A DNA stretch of 64,000 bases, from positions 59,067,348 through 59,131,347 of the forward strand of contig OX344764.1 of assembly GCA_947034895.1 (NCBI GenBank), in the 5' to 3' direction. Under the pieces are notes generated by a model. The model searched no databases. It worked only from the letters and a program-made list of their open reading frames with translations, and had not been told where the DNA came from. The stretch is from Rhytidiadelphus loreus. Taxonomy: Eukaryota > Streptophyta > Bryopsida > Hypnales > Hylocomiaceae. The position numbers and the translations under genes are program-made. Shown here piece after piece: positions 34,955-47,279 of this stretch; positions within the stretch are counted from its first letter, which is position 1; each line of letters begins with the position of its first letter.

Positions 34955-35225
34955 TTTAAGGTGTCTATAATATACATACTTATAATATAGGTACTTATAA
35001 CATAGACACCTATAATATGAATATCTTATACTATGAAAGGTGCCTAAAACATAGACACATATAATATAAATATTCTATAACCATGGAAGGTGCCTATAAC
35101 ACAGACACCTATGATATAATTAGGCACCTATAATATAAACATTATAATACCATGGAAGGTACCTACAACATAGACACCTATAATATAAATATCCTATAAC
35201 TATAGAAAGTACCTATAACATAGAA
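34955..35225. repeat. Minisatellite, about 64-bp unit, four copies
   Basis: The unit carries ACATAGACACCTATAATATA, then AATATCCTATAACCATGGAA, then AGGTGCCTATA. Short GAGCCTA/TAGGCTCA words on either side form a weak inverted flank (34905-34930 and 35226-35260). Confidence 0.8.
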
Positions 35226-35354
35226 GCCTAGGCTCATAGGCTCAAGATCCTAGGCTCACAAGCTAGCAATTATGAAGCCCTCCCACTATGCCATAGCCTT
35301 GACTTGAGATTATTGATCATGTAAGATCTTCTTGAATTGAAACTTGATTAGTAG

Positions 35355-35513
35355 TAAGGTAAACTATCCCATTTTAGACCAAATGGAAGCAAACCCATTG
35401 TGGGCAAAATTATGTTAGTGGTGTACATTTCAAAACTTGAATGTACACCTCTACCATAATTTAGCTCACAATGGGCTTGCTCTTGTTAGGTCTAGAATGA
35501 AATAGTTTACCTA
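35355..35513. mobile_element. Foldback MITE, 159 bp, TA-flanked, AGGTAAACTAT termini
   Basis: It starts TAAGGTAAACTATCCCATTT and ends AAATAGTTTACCTA. The inverted repeat runs almost to the centre (GTGTACATT on one arm, AATGTACAC on the other; AACCCATTGTG against CACAATGGGCTT). TA borders both ends. Its outer heptamer GGTAAAC equals that of the 546-548 bp MITE family, suggesting mobilisation by the same or a related transposase. Confidence 0.85.
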
Positions 35514-35984
35514 GAGCTAGAATCTACAGTTCCAATCGTTGGATGAATATTTGTTGGCTGAAAAATTGTTGGTGGAATAGCCACTTGTATTGGATTATAG
35601 GATTTTCAAATGGAACTTTTTGGTCAATATGATGGTCAATACAAAATTTGGTAGTTTGAATATTTGGTATAGTAATTGTTTTGTCACAAACAATATCACA
35701 AGAGATGATAAATTTGTGTTTGATTACATCTCAAATGTGGTAACCCTTGGAATCCTCCAAGTATCTTATAAACATTGTAGCCAAAGGCTCACATATGGGC
35801 TAGTGAAGGTCTTAAAAACTCTTGCCATCAATTCATTAGGTTTGAAAAAGTTAATCAATCTTGAATTTGTGTGATTAAGTGTATAAAGCAAATATTGTAA
35901 CACCTCTCCCCAAAATTTCAATGATAATTGTCAATGGTGGATGCAATTGCAAACTATCTTTGTGGTAGTTCTATAATCCATCTC
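35514..35984. other. Gene-free DNA
   Basis: An ORF of 94 codons (35590-35874) lies here, but no family resemblance or codon signal supports it. Nothing else is seen. Confidence 0.4.
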
Positions 35985-37060
35985 AGCCACGCCAGCAGTG
36001 CTATTTTGTGAGCATGCAAGTATGATTGCATGAGCCTATGAGCGTTGAGCAACGATTATGTGAGCGTTGAGTTTAGAAATTTGAAGAAGCACAAAAAAAC
36101 TTAAATGATATTTCTAATAATAGATTTCATCTTAAAATATTGGCCAAATTTTACTATTTTTAGTAAATTTTAGTACCTATTACTGTGGACCTATTACCAC
36201 GGACCTATTACCGTGCTTATGTAGAATTTAGATGAAAATTATAATTTTCAATGTTGTCTAAAATATTAGAAGTATGCATTATGAAATGATGAATTTAATT
36301 GATGTGAAAGATGAATGGAGATGAAAATAGGTTTGTATAGAATATTGGTTGATCATTGTCTTATAGCAGTGTGGGTTCTCTCGGGGTTGATAGGAAAATA
36401 CCAATCATTTTCTCTTAATGCATTGTTATTGGGCTTGTTTTTAGATTTTAGAAAAAATCATTGATAAAAACTATTATCTTGTAGTAGTGTGAAGCCTCTT
36501 AAGGCCAATGGGAGGTACCTATACTTCTACCTTGATGTGCTAGTAATCAAACTTGTTAAGATTTTAAAAGAAAATACTTGGTTGATCGGAATTATTTTGT
36601 AAGGAATGAGCTTAGTTACACCAAATTGTTGATTAGTTGATCATTTTCCTCTTATGGGACCTCTCGGGGTCCAACTCTTCTATCTTTGATCAGATGATCA
36701 TTTGGTTAATCACTCCCCTCTTGTTGCTTGGGCCCCCTTGGGCCCAAGCAACAAGAAGGGAGTGATCATAATCCAATGAAACAACCTCAATTGGTTTCAA
36801 ACGAACCTTAATTAATAACCAATTTTTCTTCTTCTTAAAATCTAGCAAAGTCCAATAAGTAACATATCAAGGTTGTTCAAGGGACCACAATAATAGGTCC
36901 ACAATAATAAGTTCATAGTAATAGTTACCAAAATTTATCCAAAATAATAAATTTTAACCAAAAAAATTTAGATGGAATCTCTAAAAGATTATATGCTCAA
37001 AGACTCACAAGCTCACAGTCACATGCTCACAAAAGAGCAACCTTGTCAGCCACACTATTG
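35985..37060. mobile_element. Foldback element, about 1.08 kb
   Basis: The outer part TTTTGTGAGCATGCAAG (about 36005) reappears inverted near 37035 (CATGCTCACAAAA). Further in, TATTACTGTGGACCTATTAC (36178) reappears inverted at 36885-36930 (ATAATAGGTCCACAATAATA). AGATTTTAG blocks also pair. The arms converge on a near-perfect hairpin at 36711-36764. The left arm is longer and contains partial internal duplications (GGTT...CTCTCGGGGT). There is no coding region. Confidence 0.7.
36711..36764. repeat. Central hairpin, 25-bp arms, 4-nt loop
   Basis: CACTCCCCTCTTGTTGCTTG continues into GGCCC, then loop CCTT, then the reverse complement with one mismatch. It marks the axis of the 1.08-kb foldback element. 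Confidence 0.95.
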
Positions 37061-37402
37061 TGGTGAAAATATTTGCTTTGGGAAATATTAGGTCTTTTTT
37101 AACAACTAGATGATGAAGAATAACTTTCTACAAATTTATTTTATTTCAAACTTTAATCATTATCATCCCAAAGTGCTAAAATCCTTCCTTAACTATGTTA
37201 CTATACTACTTTGAAACCTCCAACTACATATTGTCTTATAACTTCTCCTTTGGAGGTTCTATGCCACAAATCCTAATTTTCTCCATCAAAATCAACCCTA
37301 TTTTCCATCTAACCTAAAAACCTTCCTTTTTCACCCATTTTTTTTAATAAAACAGTGAAACCTACTCGACAAATTGTTCCTAATCTTCCCCTACCCTAAT
37401 CT

Positions 37403-38908
37403 TTAATCCCTCACTGCCCAAGGGGACCAAAAGTGTCCTCACATAGTTAGCAATCAACTTCAAAGTACCGTAACTTTTGCATCCAATGTCTAAATTCAAT
37501 AAAAACTTGTTGGAAAAGTTGTGCATACTAAGGTAAACGAGCCCATGACAGTCAAATTGTCCAATGTAGACACCTAGAAAACCACCATTACAGTCTTCCA
37601 TCAATCTATGGCAAATTTTTACTAATAAATGAAATTAAGACTTGAATAGATTAGTTAGTGGCTGAAATCAATGCCTTGGGTGATGATGATGGAGTTATTA
37701 GTGATTGCAATAGGATTTTCTACCTTTCTAGTGTAAATTCATTACAAGAACCAACTTTTTTATTCCTTTATGTCGTGGCCATGTTAGAAAGTATTGAAAC
37801 TATGTTAGAAAATTTTGAGACTGCTTTAGGTGGTCAGATGACCATTATGGATACACTCTGTGGTAATTTTGGAGTAGTCTAGAGATTGTTTTGGGTCAAT
37901 TGGGCAACACACTTCAAAATTTCATAAAAAATTGATAATTTTTCAAAAAAATAAAATTTCAACTGCTCTCTGCATTTCTTATGTTTGTCTACATATGGAA
38001 AAAAAATTAATTTTTTTCAAAAATGTGAACAAGGCAGACCAGCCATTCTACTTGTCATAGGCTGGTTTACCTTAGTCTAGTTTTTGTGGTAAAATTTTCA
38101 GATCTATCCAAAATGTATAGAGTGTTTGCATGTTCAATTTGAGTTCACCACATTGCATTGAGATGGCTGCAACTTTGGGGGCTTGTATCTTTTTCATCAA
38201 ATGTTAGTTTTCAATCAATGTTGTTGGGTTTTGTTCTTTATAAAGTCTAATTATTGTGGTAAAATTTTCATGTCAATCTAGGTTGTTTTGAATGCTTGGG
38301 AGCAATTCGAAGTTCAAAATGCAGACATTTTTGCATTACAGTAAACTTTGGCGGCTTATAACTTCTTCTACGAGGGTTTGTTTTCAATAATTTTTGTCGT
38401 AAAAGTTGCGCATACTAGTCTAGTTCTTGTGGTAAAAATTTCATATCAATCCAAGAAGTTATGATTGACTGAGAAGCATTTTAGTAGAGGTAGGTTCAGC
38501 CATAGATGTGTTTTTTGCTACTTTTTTCACTGTTTTTTTACATTTCAAAACAATTTTGCAAACACAATGAGTCAATTGAATGATTTTTTCCCCATCAAAG
38601 TGTTTGTCTTTTGTTGTTGAATCACTTTGTAGTTCAAAGTTTTTTCATTTGAGTAGGTTTAGAAATCGATTTTCACCTCAAAGTGTGTTTTTAGGAAAAT
38701 TTCATCATCTTTGTTCAACACTAAAACATTATAATCTTTCAATCTATATGGTCAAATGACCCCAAATTTAATTAATACCATCTCCAACATGCACACTACA
38801 AGATTGTACAGTTGAGATTTTTCATACCTTACTCACATTTAGACTTATAATACTTGAAAAGCAAGGTTATTTTTTGATATGGTTAGGCGTTGGGCAGTGA
38901 GGGGTTAA
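37403..38908. mobile_element. TTAA-family element, with a nested MITE
   Basis: The left end TTAATCCCTCACTGCCCAA and right end TTGGGCAGTGAGGGGTTAA are inverted repeats with one mismatch, with TTAA at both borders. Subtracting the nested 546-bp MITE leaves about 0.96 kb, close to its sister copies. Internally it contains short repeated modules of the type TTGTGGTAAAA(T/A)TTTCA(T/G)(A/G)TC. Confidence 0.8.
37529..38074. mobile_element. MITE, 546 bp, TA-flanked, AGGTAAAC termini (copy 2)
   Basis: The ends TAAGGTAAACGAGCCCATGA and TCATAGGCTGGTTTACCTTA are inverted repeats with two mismatches. The host sequence reads GTGCATACTA before it and TAGTCTAGTTTTTGTGG after it. The uninterrupted module at 38407-38433 reads GCGCATACTAGTCTAGTTCT, so the insertion duplicated TA. 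It is a copy of 14766-15313. The ORF inside shows no domain. Confidence 0.92.
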
Positions 38909-39797
38909 CAATTCATACATAAAACTCCCATAAACTTCAAAATTGTTCCCAAAACACTCACACAAAAATTGAGAGAGAAGGCTTCAAATCCTAATTTTGC
39001 CTATATCAAACTTCTTAACGGACTAATTCGCATAACTATTTTCATACTCCTCTAATTTCCTGTTAATTCACTAATTTAATGTGAAATGTACCAAATTAGT
39101 GCAAATTGCACTAAATTACTATAAATGTGTTAATTTAGTGTTAAAATGTTAAATCCCCTAAATTACTACATAATCTTCTAAATTATTGTAAAATCCCTAT
39201 GTTAGTGTTCCTATCACTATTTAAGAGCATTCATCACTACTCTATAGTCCTAGTATTAGTTTTAGTTTTACTAACTTCTTTGTAATTTTTCCTATTTATT
39301 ATTTTTTGTGGTTTTCAATTTATTTCTAGTTTTATTTCCTTCTTTTAGTATATTTTTAATTTATTTTTGTATTTTTTTAGTTTGCTACTTATTTTTAGTT
39401 TCATTTTCTACTTGTAGTCTTTTATTTTTAATTTACTTTTTTATTTTGTATATATCATATTTTTGTTTTTCAATTTAATTCTAATCCCATTTACTACCCA
39501 TAGTATTTTTTTTCCATTTTGGTTTTGTATTTTTGTGTATATTATCTTTTTGTTTTTTATTTAATTCTAATTTTATTTTCCTATTTAATAGTATTTTAGT
39601 TTTCATTTTAGCACTTTTCCATTTGTGTAATTTAGTTGCCTTCCCAAATCTTGCTTAAAGTCTTTTTAGTTTAATTTCCCTATAATTTCTCCTAATTGCA
39701 TTTTCTAGCTTCTTGCCCTACCTCTCAAAAGTTCCTACTACAATCTCTTTGAAAATTCTCTAGTTGGTGGTTACAGGCAGTTACAAGCAGTTACTGC
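38909..39797. repeat. Gene-free, pyrimidine-rich degenerate repeats
   Basis: About 39240-39650 is a degenerate T-rich repeat with words like TTTTTAGTTT, TAGTTTTATTT and TTTTCAATTTA. 39030-39220 has alternating CTAAATTA/TTAGTG words. No gene is seen. Confidence 0.55.
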
Positions 39798-40273
39798 CTC
39801 TTTACAGTGCATTGTGACAAACTGTGTCACAATGCACTGAAACATTAATTTTTTCATAACCCCCTCCAATGAGTTCAAAAAACATAATTAAATTAAAATT
39901 TTCATACCCCCCAATGAGTTCAAAAAATGTAATAAAACATAAAATTTTCATATCCAAAATGAATTCAAAAATTAAATTAAAATTAAATTTTTTCTTGCCC
40001 CCCCTCCTTCCCTCCCCTTTGTAATTTCTAGGTTGGGGATGGGGTGCCAATTGATATGGGATATATCTTTTGTATTTTGTATTTTTTGTTTTGTATACAG
40101 TATATTGAATTCATATCTTGTATCCGTATCTGCTCCCATATCCAACGGCTTGTGATTTTTAAGAAATCAATGGCATCTTGGAGGGTCTTGGGAGGGAAAC
40201 ATTTTATTTTCTTAAATCAAGGGGGGAACCAATGCACTGAAAAGAGGTTGTCACCTCTTTTTAGTGCATTGTA
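39798..40273. mobile_element. Hairpin-ended small element, copy 2
   Basis: The left end is a perfect 15-bp hairpin (CAGTGCATTGTGACA, loop AACTG, 39805-39839). The right end is an 18-bp hairpin with one mismatch (AATGCACTGAAAAGAGGT, loop TGTC, 40231-40270). The two hairpins share CAGTGCATT/AATGCACTG, so the element ends are related both directly and as inverted repeats. The C-rich run and GTATCCGTATC words match the copy at 24174-24598. Confidence 0.75.
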
Positions 40274-40289
40274 GCTTAAGTTGAAGCAC

Positions 40290-41185
40290 TAATACTTCTG
40301 GACTTGCAAATTCACACACAATATTTAGATTTTTCCTTTTCTAAAAGATGAACTAGTATAGTGGTTTATAGGTCTAAAAAAACTTTTGGTCTGACTTCAA
40401 ATGCAAATATCTTTCAATCTATTTAATTAAACTTCACAAAACTCTTACTTCACGTTTTAACAAAATTTAAGTACATATATATTTGTGTTTTCTTAATTCA
40501 ATGCAATAGAAAAGACAATATTGAGTGGTTTTTGAGGAAAAAACAGAGGTTAATAGTTCTAAGATGGAATTGAAATACAATAACCACAACAATGAAATTG
40601 TTCTAAGAAACAAAATAAAACCATTTAAAACTTCTTTTTTTTAAATTGTGAAAATTGAATTCAAAAATGAATCCTGTAAGTTATTTTTTTGGAAGATGCT
40701 TAGATTACCCCCAAACAAGATTCCCCATAACTTTTTCATTACTAGTCCAAATGGAATGAATCAAATCAAATGGAATGTAGACAAAGGTACATTCTAGAAG
40801 AAACAAAAAATTTACAAATTTATTGATTTTTTTGTGATTTTTTGTGTTACCTAGTAACTACTTTTTGAGCTTAGTATGGTATAACTTTTGCTCCCATGTA
40901 CCTATTGGAGTAAAAAATATGTATTCTCAGAAAGCTTATGTATTTTTATATCTTCAAATTTTTGTTTTGAATCTTCATCAACAACATTTACTAATTCTCT
41001 TTTTTCTCTTTCTATTTGAGTGTTTATGGCAATTCTGTCCATCAATTTATTATAGAAGAGCACTTTGGATAGAACCTATAATAGGATCTTTTTTTCTAGA
41101 AAATCAAGTAAAAAATGGAGATCATAGGAATCTGTCCAAACTTTGCAATGTCCCCTAAGGGGATACTTAGTCCTTCAAGGATTAA
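40290..41185. mobile_element. TTAA-family element, partial copy
   Basis: The right end GTCCTTCAAGGATTAA carries the family terminus. Internal blocks follow the copy at 10822-11545 in order: TTCTAAGATGGAATTGAAA, AATTGAATTCAAAAATGAAT, GGTATAACTTTTGCTCCCAT. No left terminus was found, so it is truncated or diverged there. The ORF at 40844-41158 is incidental. Confidence 0.6.
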
Positions 41186-41392
41186 ATTAAGAAAGGAGGT
41201 AGACAAGGGCTCAAATACTAAGAGGAACAAGTTGAAATTAAGATTCTAAATGAAATTAGGATCCTCTAAAATCCTTACAATAAAGATTGAAGAAAGGAGA
41301 CAAAATTTGGGCTACATTAGTTTAAGGAAAAGACCAAGGTCATCAATTGAGGCTTCAATCATGTGCAATGATGTAGAATACACCATATGGCC

Positions 41393-42320
41393 TTAATCCC
41401 TAAAGGACGAAGTTGTGTTTTGGGGCAATATAGAAATTTTGGGCAATTTACTACAAATGGAGATTTTATTTGTTTTCTTTGAAATTTCCATACAATATGT
41501 GCCAAGGAGTAGCTTCAAGGCCCAACAATTTTCACAACTTTTGACTACATGGTTCAAAATTTATTGTTAGATATGTGATTTTTTTCATTGGCCAAGCAAT
41601 TTGGTCAGATTAGAAAAAATCACTTTTTTCATAAACAAAAATTTGAAATCGGTTTTCTAGATTTATACATATGTAGAAATCTTTGAATCAATCCATTTTG
41701 ATCAATGAGATGAAGGTTATGAGGAGTTTTAGTTTGCGGGCAATAATGGATTCTCTACTCTAAAATAAACTTTTAAGTCCTTTATTTAACTCAATTTTCA
41801 ATATTTTTGGAAAAAAATAAAATCATAGGATGTAGATTTTTTTATTACAACATTACAACCATTGGGATTGGCATTTTTCAATTCCATAAAAAGATTCTTA
41901 ACACTTTTAGTATTTTGAACCATTTTCTATTTCTTTCTACTTACTATTTTTTTCCTATATGTTGTACAATTCCAAATGATTTGTAATTTTTCAAGCATGT
42001 AGCCAACTTGACTTGAAAAATGAATCCAAAGAAGCACCACCATTTTGTACATTTTTTTCATACAAATGTGACCTTGTATAATGCATCTGCATGGATTTTT
42101 GCAAGGCCCCCAAAAGGATTTTTGTCACTTCAAACACTAATATCTTGCAATCTACACGATGAAAATTTCTGAAATTTTTTTCACATGTTTTGAAACTAAT
42201 GTACTACAAGATCTTATAGTTTCATATGTCCATAAATGTATTTTTTTTTTAAATGTGGTCCTTGTACTAGAAATGGCATTTTTGGAGCATTTTTGGTGAA
42301 AACATAGTCAAAGATCTTAA
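41393..42320. mobile_element. TTAA-family element, full-length, inverted copy
   Basis: It starts TTAATCCCTAAAGGACG and ends AAGATCTTAA. Read in reverse complement it aligns with 58767-59698 along its full length: CACCAAAAA(T/C)GCTCCAAAA, GGATCTTGCA/AAGATCTT, AAAGAAGCACCACCAT and CCAATGG blocks. Lengths are 928 and 932 bp. No transposase is present. Confidence 0.82.
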
Positions 42321-43305
42321 GATGTTAATATCCTCTAACTTTGTATAAAGTAGGGTCAATTTTAAGGTTTACCTAGATTTTCATGCACCTAATGAGACTA
42401 AAAGTGTTGATGTGATATAAATAGATTCACTCTAATTATTTGTTAGGTATGATTTTAAGAGCTTTCAAACACACTACAAATACATGTAATAGAGATGTGG
42501 AGAAAAAAGTCCATTCCTCACTAGGACCTTTTCCATAGAGTCAATTCTATACCAAAGTTTAAACTAACTATTTATTTTGAAAGCTAAGGAAGGGAGAAGA
42601 AACGTATTAAAATTTAAGGTGTAGGCAATTGCCTTGCCATCTTTTTAATCCCCACCAAGTACAATTTTGCATCTATGATTCCCAAAGAATGTGCCATGCT
42701 CATCAACATCCAACAACATTGTTTTTGGCTCTAAATCACTCTTTAGAATCTAATAATGCCTCAAATCAAGTAAGCCTCTTACAAATTGCAAATGGATTAA
42801 TATCAAATTGGTAGTAGATTGGTGACGAACTTAAAACAACTTTTGGAGCCTTCTAATTGTGATTTTAATGTACTACTTTCTAATTATTATTTATTACTAT
42901 CATTTCTCTTTGTTTGATATACCTCAAAATTTAATATCTTTAGTGTTTCTTTCATAGCCTTGAGTACATATAGATAGTTGTAATATGTGGTGAAGTATTG
43001 ATTTTCTAGGGAAGCAACTCAATGAGCAATGGATGTTTTTGTCTCCAACTCTGTTTTCTAGAGAGAAAAAAATGTCGTTTCTAATTAGCAAGTGTCCAAA
43101 TTTTGTGAATAAGAGTGCTCTAGAATTGGGGTATAGTCCAATTTCTCTATCCATGAAGTTTGTAAAAGGTTGTCACAACAAGCCCATTTCCTTGCAAGTA
43201 CTGATTTCTAGTAAGACAAACTCATGAAGAGTGGTCTTTCGTACAATCAAAATAAAATCCAGATTTGTCCATAAAAATTCCGAAAAAAATTAGGGCTTAC
43301 AATGA
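42321..43305. other. 3' flank of the amino acid permease gene
   Basis: No separate gene is seen. The part next to 43305 is presumably the transporter 3' UTR on the minus strand; short opposing ORFs here are incidental. Confidence 0.4.
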
Positions 43306-46300
43306 CTAACAATGACTAGGATAAAATCCAGATTCTTTCCATTTCTTCGAAAAAATTCGGTAGAAATGATAAATTTTAGCCTGCTTAATAAGATTGCCAA
43401 TTCCACCCACAACAGCAACAATCATTATAATGGTTCCAAGTATGACACAAGCCTGCAAAAAGACCACCATGGAACACATCAGATGCAATTAGGCAGGCAC
43501 TCCAAGCCCTAAAAAAACAATGTTTCATGTTCAATAAAATGCCAAATTTGAATGTATTGTGAAAACTTAATTCATGTGGGCCAAATTTTATATCATTAGA
43601 AAATGAAAAAAATGTTTATAAAAAAATAACAAGAATTGCAGCAAAAGCCTTCACATGACCTACTTATATTTGCTAAGAAATATGCACGGGTGCTGAGTCA
43701 TTAGTGGTAAATCTTACCATTTAAGATTTTTTTTCCTTTTTCAAAGATATAGTTTGAATGTAACTATAACAAATGTACTACAGTTAATGATAGTGTGGAA
43801 AATGCATATTCTCGTGAATGTTACAAATATGGCTTAAATTAAATTAAAATGCTACCCAAGTTCATTTCAATAAACTTCAGAGACCAATTCAAGGCACATT
43901 CATGCCAACGGGGAAAATAAGAAAATGTAATCAGGCTAATGAACTTACCCAATTAATGTAATGAGCTCTTGTGAGTTTTGTCCACCTGCTCGATTTTCCT
44001 TCTATACACAACCATAATATACAAGGGAGCTACAAACAACATATTACGCCAATGCCATTAATAGGGACTCTGTAATGACAAGTGATAAAATTGTAAGGAA
44101 ATCTATAATATATTTCTTTAACTATTTTTTAAGTTCATTTAAGCATAATATCTAGTAGCAAGTCATTCAAAAAAATATAGAGTAATAAAGAATATGACAT
44201 ACAATGTACGTAGTTGGCGCAATGACGAACCCGCCAAAAAATCCAAGGAGTGGAGAGAAGATTGGAAACACCATTGCAAGTAATGTTGTTGAAACTGCAA
44301 TCCCACAAATGTATCATTCAAAGATAATCAATGTTATTAGTGTCATGCTAGATTTGAATAAAACGTTTGGCTACAACATAGCAAATTGCTTCTACATAAT
44401 TAACAAATTTTGAAACTACAATCATGATGAGTATTGTACTTACCTATGTAAACTGTTCGAACAGTATACTGGTTATATTTTGTTTTGACCTCTAAAAGCT
44501 TGAATACAGGAATGGCAAAAATCTGCAAGAGCAAATGACATACAATTAAACCATTCCTACAAAAGAATACAAAAGAATCCTTGCCAAAGTACGCGATTTA
44601 CAACAATTTTGATATGCATTGATTTTAATCAAGTAGAATCAAATGCCCAAGTGATATGATTAATTTTAGTTCAACAACAATGACAATGAAAAATTTATTG
44701 TTTTTAATGTATTGAATGCCAAGATCCTCTATTTGTAATATTTCATTGTGTTGCATACCTAAGAATTCTAACATCCAATACTAATGTCAAATTTATGATC
44801 ATGATAGAAAATTCCATCCTAAATGAAATATTGTCACCTTTCAAATCAGTTTGTCCATCATACGTAAGCATTTTGCTATTGTGATCTTAGTTCATAACAA
44901 AATAAGTTCTGTCTTGAATGTGTTCAGTATGTTTGATAAATGACTGCAACGGAGGTGTTTCTTAACCTTGTAAGAAGCAGCATAATTCCTAAGTGAGAGC
45001 TTCTAAATGACACGAACAAATGGAGGAAACAAAACTTTCAAAATTTTAGAGGAGTGAGTTACCTGATAACTTCCAATAAGATGAGTGATCAACATGATGT
45101 TGGTTGCGATCACCCATCCTTGTGGGACTTTGCCCACCATGAAACTCAAAGCATTCTGGCCTACTTCGTTCCCATACACACTGTAGACAGCAATGGCCAT
45201 GGGGAAGTAACACAGTGCTACCACCAGATATGTGAACTTCACTCCCTTCATCATGGCCTTCTCCGAGGGTGACGGCAACTCAGTTTGAATGTCCAAAACC
45301 ACATTGTGGGCAGCGTATGCAAACGCAATAACTCCAATTGCATTAAAGGCTTGAAACACACGATCAGCTTCACTTAATTCCACATGTTTTGAATGAAAAC
45401 CTAAATTGTTTTCTGGCAGTTTATCAGGTTGCTTATAACTGACATGACCATGATGCTTCTTAGACACAAGCGTGATCCACGCAATTGTTGAATAGCTGTC
45501 AATCAAGGAGAGGAAATTGTGAGCATCTCAGAAACTGAAATCAAAATACAAGTGACAAAATGTATTTGATGCTTACTAACCCATACTGCTCAAATCTTTT
45601 TGGAATGTTTAAATAATTTATACTACATCTTTGAACAATATGTTATCATAAAGAAAGGTAGCTTTCTGAAGATTCAAGCATAATATTTATATAAATGAGA
45701 CATCATTTGGACAAAACGCCATCCAGAAGCACAATGTTCACTATCCAGAATATGGACTTTGGACTTTAGAATGTTCAGGGATTCAAGCAACATTGACCAT
45801 TGATGCAAAGCATTTTGCAACATATTGTAACAGATCTAAGTTCTCTGTACCCAGAATTGCCACCTAAAATCAGTAGATAGGGTATTGATTTCAAGTGGTG
45901 ATTCTGGGTGCACGTACCCAAAGTTATGGTCAAACTCATCCTGTTCTAGTGGATGGATACATGGCCCAATGAAAGATGGAAAGCTTACCAAGTTGACATG
46001 ACTGCTGCAACCACTGCAATCCATTTGATGGAGCTATAATCTGGTAACACACAAGAGAGGGCAATTTGGATGGCACCAAATGATACAAACCAAATAAATA
46101 TGTGCACTTGGTGTTCAGCAGGGTGATGGCAATTTTCCACTATACGGATCATAGCCTCTCCTACAGCAATGGTGAAGAGCACATCCAGGCTGACCTCGAC
46201 AACCATTTGCATCGGCAGAACAATCCTTTGACCCCAAGGGGCACCAAATGCTCGATCCCCAAGATCTTGGTACGTCTTGTACCGTTTCCCAGGGTCTACC

Positions 46301-47279
46301 TCATGTAGTTCCACCAGTTGCTTCAACGTCAGAAACGTTATGAAGCATGCAAGAGCCATTACCGCCAGTCCACCCCTGCAACAACACACAATTTAACTCT
46401 GAGTCTAAGCATACACTCAGCATAGACATACTGTCATCTATGGCAAGATCTAGAACTCCTAACCAGACCAAATTGCAACCCTGTTGGCAAAACCAACCAC
46501 TACTTGCATAGATTCTTGCCTAAAGTTTACACCTTTGCACCTTGCAAGCATGAGAATCAAGGATCAAACTTACACCAATAAACACCACCTTCGAAACTTT
46601 ATGCACTTTAGTCACATGATGTCCAAAAATACCTGTTACAAGAATTTATAATTTTCTTTTCATTTGCCAACAAAAACTATGACAGTTTCATGATATGAAC
46701 CATGCTTATTCAGACACTCGTAGGTGTAGTCACGTTATGCATCACTGCGGTAGGGGCACTCTTAATAGCAAGATAATTCTTGCCAAGATTAAAAAGAAAT
46801 TTGAACTTAATTACTTTTTTTTAACACAGATAGATAATATCCCTTAAACTAGTTCAATTTCAAGGTTACTCCACAGTCCATACTAAGGATGACAAACAAA
46901 GTGATGTTTGCCCAAATATCGTCTCATTCTTCCGAAGTCATGCTTAAATCTTAAAATAAATAAATAATTCTTTAGAACCAATTTTCTGCAACTGAAAGAA
47001 ATAACATATTTATACGAGAATATAAGCCAAAAAAAAGTGGAAATTTTTAGAGAAGGATTTGAGGCCCAAGATGAATTCAAACCAGGAGAGGAACACCATA
47101 GCATACGGCAGACCAAGCACCCCAAGACCAACAATGGCGGTAATGTTGTAGGCAGCTGCCGTCCACCAATTGGACGTCCTTTTAATGCCGTCATCATCGT
47201 GCGCTCGATTCTCACCACGAATGATGCGAATTCGGCGATCGGCAGCAGCTTCACCAGCAGTTCCATTCTGCAGCAACAT
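43306..47279 (-). CDS. LHT-like amino acid permease (AAAP family)
   Basis: Seven exons join in frame to about 471 residues: 47279-47083, 46375-45989, 45495-45063, 44522-44444, 44294-44203, 44029-43949 and 43452-43306 (TAG). All introns have GT-AG borders. WWTAAAYNITAIVGLGVLGL (about residues 38-57) is the first membrane segment. HEVDPGKRYKTYQDLGDRAFG is the hallmark loop of lysine/histidine transporters. IAFAYAAHNVVLDIQTELPS, LCYFPMAIAVYSVYGN, THLIGSYQ-IFAIPVF, FGGFVIAPTTYI-LPCILWL and IGNLIKQAKIYHFY follow in family order, giving the usual 10-11 membrane spans. The family imports amino acids with protons across the plasma membrane. The C terminus runs about 15 residues past the usual end. 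The start is uncertain: an in-frame ATG at 47411 would add 44 residues, and an upstream leader intron is possible. It is closer to LHT than to AAP or ProT transporters; substrate cannot be assigned. Confidence 0.93.
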
